NCBI GenBank assembly: GCA_037349315.1
Contig: JBAIAC010000165.1
Location: forward strand, 620,001-684,000
Reading direction: 5' to 3'
From: Chelydra serpentina
Lineage: Eukaryota; Chordata; Testudines; Chelydridae
Length of the DNA stretch: 64,000 bases
Under the pieces are notes generated by a model. The model was not told the origin of the DNA. It was given only the letters and a program-made list of their open reading frames with translations, and ran no database searches. The position numbers and the translations under genes are program-made. Positions 55,620 through 64,000 of this stretch are shown here, piece after piece. The stretch's first letter is position 1. Every line of letters starts with the position of its first letter.

Positions 55620-56826
55620 GTGAGTGTTTCCTTTCTCTTATGGAGGCATTGATTTGTGGTAGCTGGGCTAAATGGTGGTTGCAGCGGGATGCCAAGATAA
55701 TTGGCTTGGAGGGTTTGCAGGCGGGAGAGGAATTGCTTAGGGGAGTTCCAGGGATAGACCTGAGAGAAATGAGATATAGCCTGTCTACTGTATTGGGAAA
55801 AGCTTCCTGAAGGAGAAAGATATCCATCTACCAAACAGTGTTGCAAGGGAAGGGGTGGAAGCTCCATCATTGACACATTAACAACTCGAGTGGGCAGAGT
55901 CTCCCCAAGGATACTGTCGGGGCCACACCTGCACTGACCCTGAATGTGGGGATGAACTGGATGGCACTTAAGAGGTGTTTCCATCTCCTGTGTGTCTGAT
56001 TCTCCCTGACAAATAGCAATGCCTCTGATCCAGGAGGCAGAATACTTCTTTGTTCAGATTCTCCCCCAGAGCTCCAGGCCACAGTGTTCCCTTCTTTACT
56101 ATTTTAGTTATAGGCTTTACTCTGTCACTCATCACAGCCACCGCTGAGCTTCACAACCCCTTTGGAGCAGATGGGTCGTATTTAACCCCCTTGGGGCCCC
56201 AGAGAGGGGACGGGATTTGCCCCTGGTTACAGAGCAAGCCAGTGACAGAACTAGGAACGGGAATGCAAAACTCCTGAGTCTCCATCCAGTGCTTTTCCTG
56301 CACCTCATTTACCCGTTCCTTCTAACGGTGGCTGAAGCTAGGACACTCCCTCCACTCTGTTGTACGGGGAAGTGAGGGGCAGCACTTCTCACAGTGACTG
56401 TGATTACATTTGAAAATAAGGTTCATCTCACCTGTAGGTCCTTGGGTTGAGTCTTTTCCCTGTTAGGCAGTGGTCAAAAGTACATCTGGCATTTCTGTCC
56501 TTGCTGTGGGGGTGAGTCTCCTCTCCCTCATGCTCCTTGGAGCTCACAGCAGGAGGGCAGGGCTAGGACCTTCCTCCCAAAAGTTACACCTCCAAGGTTC
56601 ATGCCTTTGTTCTGCTCCTGGTCATATCTAACCTGGAATTCTCCTCATCACACCAGATTTCAAGCAAATAGACCTCTCTCCTTTGGGCTAGGTACTGGTT
56701 TTATTTTATTGGCTTTGTTGTCATGAAGCTGGGGCTTTCTCCCTTCTGTACTCGCTAGCAGCTCAGTATGGAGTCAAAGACCGAGGCGAGCAGGGCTAAG
56801 GCATAGTGCCCCTGCTCTACCTACAG
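55620..56826 (+). other. intron, no feature seen
   Basis: Intron without a recognised repeat. It ends in a good acceptor (cccctgctctacctacag). Confidence 0.5.
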
Positions 56827-56888
56827 CTCTTGACCGTCATAAACCCCAGGCCACTGGACAAAGCGGGAAGACTCTGTGTGCCAAAAAG
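56827..56888 (+). CDS. PPIP5K1: candidate small PPIP5K1 exon
   Basis: A 62-base block flanked by a pyrimidine-rich acceptor and a strong donor (AAG/gtgagg). Joined to the T left by the previous exon it opens in frame as SLDRHKPQATGQSGKTLCAK K, phase 1 in and phase 0 out. It is hydrophilic and basic, as expected of the unstructured tail. I have no recalled match for it, so it is proposed from splice signals and phase only. Confidence 0.45.
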
Positions 56889-57223
56889 GTGAGGCTGAGG
56901 GAGGCCACGGAGGTGAGCAGGTGGGGTTCTCACCCTGGCAGATTGCACAGCAGCAATGCTCCCTTGTTCTTGTGGCACTCTCAGGACTCCCAGATCTAAA
57001 AAAACCCTTTCAGGGAGACAGACTCCTCTCTCCTCTGGCACATCTACTGACCTATCCAGGGCAGGGGCAGGCAGGTGTGAACCCTTGCAATCTGGATCCT
57101 GGAGTCTGGTCCTGCCAAGGTAGCATAAGATGTGGATTTTCGAGGTTTCAGGGGCCATCAGGTTTTTATTTTCTCTGAGCTTAGCAGCCTAGCTACTTTA
57201 GGAAATGCTGATGAAAAATCAGT

Positions 57224-57464
57224 ATTCTTCAAGTGGCATTGCATATTCCCACTCTCAGATATTGCATCACCTGTTAGCACCTAATGGTAGAACCTTCTCT
57301 AAGCAATGTTCATTAGAGCTCACATGCCATCTTAATCCTTTCCTCTCAGAGTGGCTATGTAAGGGAACAGCTGCTGTGCCAGATGGAGTGGAATCACTCT
57401 AGTCCCTTGTTAGTTTATAGTTTAGTTTTTACTATAAAGTAGTTTAAGTACAGTATAGTTATGA
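57224..57464 (+). repeat. DIRS-like terminal fragment
   Basis: 'attcttcaagtggcattgcatattcccact' resembles DIRS left ends ('cttcttcaagtggttgctcatatctattcca'). It is followed by the Ser-rich-free AT-rich leader type ('ttagtttatagtttagttttt', compare 22660-22690). It stops abruptly at the hAT end near 57465. It is probably a third DIRS family, truncated. Confidence 0.5.
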
Positions 57465-58885
57465 CTAGGGCTGTCCAAGCGATTAAAAAAAGTAATCATG
57501 ATTAATCGTGCGATTAAAAAAATTAATCACGCGATTAATCACACTGTTAATAATAGAATATCATTTATTTAAATATTTTTTGATGTTTTCTACATTTTCA
57601 AATATATTGATTTCAATTACAACACAATACAAAGTGTACAGTGCTCACTTTATATTTTTTATTACAAATATTTGCACTGTAAAAAACAAAAGAAATAGTA
57701 TTTTTCAATTCACCTCATACAGGTACTGTAGTACGATCTCTTTATTGTGAAAGTGTAACTTACAAATGTAGATTTTTTTTTTTGTTACATAACTGCACTC
57801 AAAAACAAAACAATGTACAACTTTAGAGCCTACAAGTCCACTCAGTCCTATTTCTTGTTCAGCCAATTGCTCAGACAAACAAAATTGTTTACATTTACGG
57901 GAGATACTGCTGCCTGTTTCGTATTTACAATGTCATCTTGTTACCGAAATATCGGGTCCGCCTAGCTGAGAGCCAATAACAGCCAGACAGGGATAAGGAA
58001 AGTGCGTTACTTTCTTCTGCAGAATAAGGAGAGACTGTACCTTAGTACAGGACTCTAATTAACACAGAAATTACAGGTCTTTTATACACACTTAGACAAA
58101 GCCCTGGTGTGTTAACATTTGATTGGTGTTTGCTAGACCTCGGATGTCTGCTATCTGGTCAGTAAAAACTGGTATAGAATAACTGTCTCAGCTGAAACAA
58201 AACACTATTCTTGTGTAAGCGAAGGACAACTGTAAAAATGCAAGGTCTTGCGTAGGCGAGGCATTTACTTCCCCCTAGTGGCCTCTGGTTGCCATAGCTG
58301 CTGGCTGTTAAGGGGGTTCACCGTAGCTTATGACTTTCACAACCTGAAAGTGAAACCAGGCGTTTGCATGGCACTGTTGTAGTCGGCGTCACAAGATATT
58401 AACATGCCAGATGCACTAAAGACTCATATGTCCCTTCATGCTTAAACCACCATTCTAGAGGACGTGTGTCCATGCTGATGATGGGTTCTGCTCAATAATG
58501 ATCCAAAGCTGAGTGGACCAATGCATGTTCATTTTCATCATCTGAGTCAGATGCCACCAGCAGATGGTTGATTTTCTTTTTTGGTGGTTCGAGTTCTGTA
58601 GTTTCCGCATCTGTGTTGCTCTTTTAAGACATCGGAAAGAATGCTTCACACCTCGTCCCTCTCAGATTTTGGAAGGCACTTCAGATTCTTAAACCTTCAG
58701 TTGAGTGCTGTATTATCCTTAGAAATCTCACATTGATACCTTCTTTGCGTTTTGTCAAATCTGCTGTGAAAGTGTTCTTATAACGAACGTGTGCTGGGTC
58801 ATCATCCGAGACTGCCGTAACATGAAATATGTGGGTAAAATAGAACAGGAGACATACAATTCTCCTCAAGGAGTTCAGTCACAAA
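57465..58885 (-). mobile_element. hAT transposon fossil, reverse copy
   Basis: Its 3' terminus is at 57465 (tagggctgtccaagcgatta and an AT-rich 'attaatc' palindrome tract). Read on the minus strand it includes transposase remnants: ADLTKRKEGINVRFLRIIQH (58710-58770 region), then CWWHLTQMM and a hATC-domain start near 58440. A solo LTR (57939-58341) is inserted in the hATC-coding part. No long frame survives. Confidence 0.7.
57939..58341 (-). mobile_element. solo LTR of an endogenous retrovirus
   Basis: On the minus strand the 403-base segment starts TGTGAAAGTC and ends GGTAACA, with the TG...CA ends of an LTR. A TATA-type motif (gtataaaaga) occurs about two thirds in. Flanking four-base repeats are acct (58342-58345) and atct (57935-57938), one mismatch. 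They match a single site in the intact opposite hAT copy (ctttcaggtgacatt near 59035). No internal retroviral genes are present. Class is not determined; four-base duplications are common in gamma-type elements. Confidence 0.75.
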
Positions 58886-59268
58886 TTTAATTAATGCATT
58901 TTTTTAATGCGCATTATAAGCATGGAATGGTGGCCGAAGCATGAAGCAGCATATGAATATTTAGCATATCTGGCACGTAAATACCTTGCTACACCAGCTA
59001 CAAAAGTGCCGTGTGAACGCCTGTTCTCACTTTCAGGTGACATTATAAATAAGAAGCAGTCAGCAGTATCCCGCATAAATGTAAACAAACTTGTTTGTCT
59101 TAGCGATTGGCTGAACAAGAAGTAGGATTGAGTGAACTTGTAGGCTCTAAAGTTTTACATTGTTTTGTTTTTGAGTGCAGTTATGTAACAAAAAAAAATC
59201 TACATTTGTAAGTTACACTTTCACAATAAAGGGATTGTACTACAGTACCTGTATGAGGTAATTGAAAA
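58886..59268 (+). mobile_element. hAT transposon fossil, forward copy with hATC domain
   Basis: A forward partial copy of the same family. A 72-codon frame (58907-59125) encodes the C-terminal dimerisation (hATC) domain: YLATPATKVPCERLFSLSGD then KLVCLSDWLNKK. It continues through the 3' UTR ('gttatgtaac...ttgtaagttacactttcac') to 'gtatgaggtaattgaaaatt', where DIRS copy 2 is inserted. It is inverted relative to 57698-58440, so the pair could form a large hairpin. Confidence 0.78.
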
Positions 59269-59407
59269 TTCTTCTTCGAGTGGTTGCTCATATCTATTCC
59301 AGTTAGGTGTGTGCGCGCGCGCGTGCACGGACGTCGGAAACTTTTACCCTAGCAGCTACCCGTCGGGCCGGCTGGGGAGCCCCCTGGAGTGGCGCCGAAA
59401 TGGCGCT

Positions 59408-59415
59408 CTATATAG
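59408..59415 (+). promoter_or_regulatory. TATA-like box in DIRS copy 2 terminal repeat
   Basis: The octamer ctatatag is at the same place as in copy 1 relative to the element end and the gag start (59650). It is inferred to be a core promoter element. Confidence 0.45.
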
Positions 59416-59649
59416 TCCCCTGCCGGCCCGACCCCCCTCCAGTTCCTTCTTACCGCCCGTGACGGTCGTTGGAACAGTGGTTCTCTTGCTCGCAAGTGCT
59501 CCACTACTCCCTAGCTATCCGTTTGTTCTCATTGTATTTAGTGTAATTAGTTCTCATTGTTATAGTAATTAGAGTAGTTTAGTTGTAGTGTTAGCAGTAG
59601 TTTTCTTCTACTGTTACCGGGCTCCTCCCGAGCCCTCCGGGCATAGGGC

Positions 59650-62507
59650 ATGCCTTCGCAGGGATTCAAGCTGTGTGGATCCTGTAACAGGCCCATGCCC
59701 ACCGGAGACCCCCACGACTCCTGTCTTCGTTGTCTGGGTGAGTCTCACACAGCGGACAAGTGCAAGCTGTGTAAGTCCTTCAAGCCCCGCACCAGGAAGG
59801 ACAGAGAGATCCGCTTAAGACAGTTGCTGATGGAGGCGGCACTCTGCCCCTCTCAAGGTGCGGGCTCTACCATCTCGGTGCGCAGCGCACCGCCATCGGC
59901 GCCGGCTGCGGCACCGCAAAAGGACTCCCGCCCGCCTCGGGGCCGGGCGCCGTCGGGAACCCGGGGCCGTCCCCGACACCGCTCCCTCTCTTCCGGACGC
60001 AAGGCACCGGACGTCGCTGCGGCACCACCCTGCCCCGCTGTCCCGGAGCATAGGAGCGTCAGTCCACGCCCGCAGACACCCCCGTGCCCAGTCGTCTTGG
60101 TCGCACCCTCGACGCCGGACACGTTCGAGGCTGCCAGGGGCTTGATTGAGATGACCGCGTCTCCCGTGCCGGCACCAATCCAGGCACGGCCCCCGGTCAT
60201 CTCCAGAGGCAAGCCGACGTTCCTTGGACCGTCGGCTCAACTACAGCCTCCTTCACGCCGCTCGGAGTCCCGGCGCCGCTCGGAGTCCCGGCACCGGCTG
60301 GTGTATCGTTCTGACTCACGACGCCGTTCGGACTCGCGGCGCAGGTCTCGCAGCTTGGAACCTCGGAGCCGCTCACGCTCGAGGTCCTCCTGGTCTGCCA
60401 GATCATGGTCCCGCTCGGTGTCCAGGATGAGCGCGACGCCTTCCCGGCACCGCTCTCCACCACGGGCTCGACCCTCGGCGGAGACTACACGCCGGAGCCC
60501 ATCCACGCGCCGAGAATCGCCTCCTCGGCGTCAAGACCTGCTGCACCGGTCTCAATCCCCACGGCACCGGGACTCTCCACGGTGACGGGACTCTCCTCGT
60601 CGCCAGCCCCAAGGGCTCTCACCGCGGTACCGAGACTCGCCGCGTCGAGATGCACCCCCGCGGCACCGGGACACCCCGCGCCGAGACTGGTCCCCATGCC
60701 GGGACACACCGCGCCGCGACTCTTCCTCATGGCACCGAGACACCTCGCGCCGGGACTTGTCCCCACGACACCGGCACTCCCCACGGCACCGGGGCTCTCC
60801 GCGCCGAGACTCGCCTCCACGGCACCGGGGCTCTCCGCGCCGAGACTCGCCTCCACGGCACCGGGGCTCTCCGCGCCGAGACTCGCCTCCAAGGCACCGG
60901 GGCTCTCCGCGTCGAGACTCGCCTCCACGGCACTCGTCTCCACGGCACCGGGGCTCTCCGCGCTGGGACACCCCGTGCAGGGACCCATCCCCGCGGCGCC
61001 GATCCCCAAGGCACCGCGAGTCCCCACGGTACCGCGATGAGCAGGTGCGGTACCGCTCCCGGTCCCGATCGAGGTCGCGTGATCTACATGCTGCACGCTT
61101 TAGACCTTCCGGGGACCACCCGACGTCGCTCACCGCCCCTCCTTGGCCGTCCCGGGAACCGTCATCCACCAGCTCGGCTGCGCCCTCAAAAACACCCGAG
61201 GCAACCCCACTGGCCCCAGTGCAAGACCTGCCGGCGGCCTGGCAGCCCCAGTGGCCGTTGTGGACACCCTGGGCGTACCATGAGGCCCAAGGTGCACCCC
61301 TGCCCCCCCGTCCGCTGGTACGAACCCACCCTCCTGTGGCGACCATCTCCCGCCCACCTGCTGAGGAGACTGCACCCGGTGATACAACCTCGGGACAAAG
61401 GGCGGCGCCTCCCCGCCTCAGCAGCAGCCCACCCTCGAGCGGGACGACTTGCCTGAACCTCCCCTCCCTCTCACAACCTCCTCCTCCTCACCCGATGAAG
61501 CCGTAGCGGGGACATCATCATCTGCGCCTCCGCCTATGGATTTTAAGGTCCTGCAAGAGCTACTCCGGAGGGTGGCTCTTAGCATGAACCTGTCCATAGA
61601 GGAGGTGGCGGAGGAGAAGGACGACCCGATGGTGGATGAACTTCTGAAGCCAGAGGGTCCCTCCAGAGTCGCTTTGCCAATGAACAAAACCATCCGCGGC
61701 AATGCTACGGCACTCTGGCAAACCCCTTCCTCCATCCCCCCAACACCTAGAGGGGTGGAGAGGAAATACTTTGTTCCAAACAAGGGGTTTGAGTATCTCT
61801 TCACCCATCCTGCACCTTGTTCCCTCGTGGTGGATGCTGTCAACGCCAAGGAGAGGCACGGTCAGCAAGGCCCAGCTCCCAAGTCCAAGGACTCCAAACG
61901 CCTTGACCTCTTTGGGAGAAAGGTCTACTCCACCGCCGGACTTTCCCTAAGGATCGCCAATCAACTAGCGATCCTTAGTAGGTATGCCCACAACACCTGG
62001 TCAGCCGTAAGGAAGTTTGAGGACCAGCTTACACCCGAGTCCCAAACGGAACTTAGAGCCATGGCTGACGAGGGCAAGTTGGTGGCCCGTACCTCCCTAC
62101 AGGGTGCCCTGGACTCGGCTGATGCGGCAGCCCGAACGCTGGCAACGGGCATTTCCATGAGAAGGAGCGCATGGCTGCAGTCATCGGGTTTGCCAGCGGA
62201 GGTCCAGAACACCATCCAGGACCTCCCCTTTGACGGCAAGGGTCTGTTCGCCGATCTGACGGACTCACGCCTGCATAACCTCAAGGACACAAGAAACACC
62301 ATCAAGTCCTTGGGGATGCATACCGTGGCGACGCTCAGGAAGCCGTTCAAACCCCAGCCATTCCAACAGCGCTCTTTCCCGCCTCGACCACGTCAGGACT
62401 TCTCCCGACGTAGAACCAGTTTTGGTCGCCGCAGGCCTAACCGCCCGCCCCAAGGGCAAAACAAAGGCCAGCAGAAAACATCTCAGGGCGCTAAGTGTCC
62501 ATTTTGA
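59650..62507 (+). pseudogene. DIRS gag-like ORF1, copy 2, disrupted
   Basis: The first 311 codons are open with the Cys/His cluster (CGSCNRPMPTGDPHDSCLRC) and an Arg-Ser-rich tract. The TGA at 60583-60585 replaces the CGA of copy 1. The frame then continues to about 61413, where one missing base against copy 1 shifts it. The core (MDFKVLQELLRRVALSMNLS...) and C-terminus are open from 61449 to the stop at 62507. The 11 bases deleted from copy 1 are present here. So each copy retains the segment that the other has lost. Confidence 0.85.
60784..60927 (+). repeat. 36-bp minisatellite in gag, 4 units
   Basis: Four units of cggcaccggggctctccgcg plus 16 more bases, each encoding RHRGSPRRDSPP. The fourth unit has two changes. 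The unit differs from the copy 1 version (Gly for Asp at the fourth residue, gag for ggg), and the copy number is lower. Confidence 0.92.
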
Positions 62508-64000
62508 TGGGACTTTCGAGGACGGCCTACCCTTCCCGCACAGTCCTGCCTCTCTACCCTTTCTGGATCGTCTGTCCCGATTCTACCATGCCTGGTCCTG
62601 TATTACATCAGACCGGTGGGTCCTCCGGACGGTAGAGGCGGGATATTCTATCCACTTCCACTCTACCCCTCCTCCCCACCCACCCTCTCCATCCCTCTTC
62701 AGGGACCCTTCTCACGAGCAACTTCTCTATCAAGAGGTACAAGCGCTCCTCGAACTCGGAGCGGTGGAGGAGGTGCCTCACAAGTTCAGGGGAAAGGGTT
62801 TCTACTCCCGCTACTTCCTTGTACTCAAGGCCAAGGGGGGTCTACGACCCATTCTGGACCTGAGGAACCTCAACAAATACATCGTCAACCTGAAGTTCCG
62901 CATGGTCTCCCTGGCCACCATCATCCCTTCCCTGGACCCCGGGGACTGGTATGCCGCCCTCGATATGAAAGATGCATATTTTCATATCTCCATTACACCG
63001 GCTCACAGACGATTTCTCCGGTTCGTCGTTTGCAAGACACACTTCCAGTTCACAGCGCTCCCTTTCGGCCTGTGCACGGCCCCCCGTGTCTTTACAAAAT
63101 GCATGGCAGTAGTAGCCGCGTTTCTTCGCCGCCACCACATCCACGTCTTCCCGTACCTCGACGACTGGCTAGTGCGAGGCCGGTCCCGTCAACAGGTGCA
63201 AATGCACGTGCAGATGGTCAGGGACACCTTCTCTCATCTTGGTATCATCCTAAACACCAGCAAGTCAGTGCTGGAACCGACTCAGTCCATCCAGTTCATC
63301 GGAGCGGTCCTCGACGCAACCAGAGCTCGGGCGTTCCTCCCAGAGGTTTGTCGCCTCGCCATCGTGGACTTGATTACTTCGCTCCGTCGGTTCCCGACCA
63401 CCACCGCAAGGCAATGCCTTCAGCTGCTGGGTCACATGGCGTCCTGCACGTACGTGGTCCAACATGCCCGCTTACGACTTCGTCCACTGCAAGCGTGGCT
63501 GGCTTCTGTCTATCGACCCAACCGAGACAGGTTGGACATGGTCGTCACGATTCCGCCTCACACATTGAACTCCCTGTCATGGTGGCTAGACCCACTGACG
63601 TTACGCGAAGGAGTCCCGTTCCAGCCTCTCCTTCCCACGCTAACTCTAGTAACAGATGCATCGGCGCTGGGTTGGGGCGCACATCTCGGGCAACTAACCA
63701 CGCAGGGCATGTGGCTACAGCACGAGCTTGATCTCCACATCAATATCAAGGAGCTCAGGGCTATTCGTCTAGCATGCCAAGCATTCCTGGCTCACCTACA
63801 AGGCCGCTGCGTCGAGGTTCTCACGGACAATACAACTGCCATGTACTACCTGAACAAGCAGGGCGGGGCTCGATCATCACCGCTGTGCCGCGAAGCCCTT
63901 CTGCTGTGGGACCTCTGCTTGACCCACTCTGTCTCTCTCCAGGCGTCTTACCTCCCTGGAGTCCAGAATGTCCTGGCAGACCAGTTGAGCAGACGCTTCC
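62422..64000 (+). CDS. DIRS reverse transcriptase-RNase H, copy 2 (partial)
   Basis: The frame overlaps the gag end and stays open to the window end. RT motifs are present, with the active site YLDDW (63154-63168). Arg replaces the copy 1 stop near 63516. RNase H motifs VTDASALGWGAHL, IKELRAI, LTDNTTAMYYLNKQGG and NVLADQLSR are seen. Within the visible part there is no lesion. The 3' end is outside the window. The overlapping recombinase frame is open from the gag stop to 63731, where a TGA replaces the CGA of copy 1. Confidence 0.87.
   Translation, partial: MVAAGLTARPKGKTKASRKHLRALSVHFDGTFEDGLPFPHSPASLPFLDRLSRFYHAWSCITSDRWVLRTVEAGYSIHFHSTPPPHPPSPSLFRDPSHEQLLYQEVQALLELGAVEEVPHKFRGKGFYSRYFLVLKAKGGLRPILDLRNLNKYIVNLKFRMVSLATIIPSLDPGDWYAALDMKDAYFHISITPAHRRFLRFVVCKTHFQFTALPFGLCTAPRVFTKCMAVVAAFLRRHHIHVFPYLDDWLVRGRSRQQVQMHVQMVRDTFSHLGIILNTSKSVLEPTQSIQFIGAVLDATRARAFLPEVCRLAIVDLITSLRRFPTTTARQCLQLLGHMASCTYVVQHARLRLRPLQAWLASVYRPNRDRLDMVVTIPPHTLNSLSWWLDPLTLREGVPFQPLLPTLTLVTDASALGWGAHLGQLTTQGMWLQHELDLHINIKELRAIRLACQAFLAHLQGRCVEVLTDNTTAMYYLNKQGGARSSPLCREALLLWDLCLTHSVSLQASYLPGVQNVLADQLSRRF

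Larger units (their letters stand above)
59269..64000 (+). mobile_element. DIRS-type retrotransposon, copy 2 (runs off window)
   Basis: The left end (ttcttcttcgagtggttgct), the CG-alternating tract, the leader, gag and RT-RNase H are collinear with copy 1 and nearly identical by eye. It is inserted in the 3' UTR of the hAT fossil. The right part (end of RNase H, recombinase, internal complementary region) lies beyond the window. Lesions differ from copy 1: a gag stop, one gag frameshift and a stop in the recombinase frame, but no stop in RT-RNase H as far as visible. Confidence 0.93.

Overview
The window looks like reptile nuclear DNA, most probably from a turtle. CR1 LINE fragments are everywhere. 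There are three full tRNA-derived SINEs with a CR1-like tail, of the kind known from turtles, plus Penelope-like elements, DIRS retrotransposons and hAT-like fossils. Species assignment rests on repeat style and recalled families, not on a search.

One host gene is visible, on the + strand. Ten exons with canonical splice sites and matching phases (76-203, 893-1007, 3551-3658, 6631-6747, 7332-7496, 11674-11764, 19630-19752, 32888-32950, 54808-54945, 55506-55619) encode the end of the histidine-acid-phosphatase-like domain and the serine-rich tail of a diphosphoinositol pentakisphosphate kinase, best matched to PPIP5K1. A further 60-codon phase 1-1 exon (38368-38547) and a 62-base candidate exon (56827-56888) are probably alternative exons. 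The 5' kinase-domain exons and the 3' end lie outside the window.

Everything else is intron, and most of it is transposon. 0-18 kb: CR1 pieces, one with a nested SINE, a palindromic MITE and a GC-rich hAT-like repeat. 18.6-22 kb: a fold-back Penelope derivative with a perfect 12-bp target duplication and a second Penelope family with a GIY-YIG-like remnant. 22.37-29.16 kb: a complete DIRS element (DIRS-A copy 1) with inverted terminal repeats, an internal complementary region, gag, RT-RNase H and an intact-looking tyrosine recombinase frame. 29.4-37.7 kb: a fold-back Penelope element, a Myb/SANT-like remnant, a hAT MITE with perfect 8-bp duplications, a Penelope element with a CCHH plus GIY-YIG endonuclease, and CR1. 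39.07-47.93 kb: an older DIRS element (DIRS-B) broken by two CR1s and a SINE. 57.2-59.3 kb: a DIRS-like end, two opposed hAT fossils and a solo LTR. 59.27 kb to the window end: DIRS-A copy 2, same orientation as copy 1.

The most notable points are: the DIRS-A architecture (recombinase frame open across the whole RT-RNase H region and continuous with gag apart from one TGA), the internal complementary regions that spell out the joined element ends in both DIRS families, hammerhead-like motifs in the Penelope repeats, and the unfamiliar 60-codon exon of the host gene.
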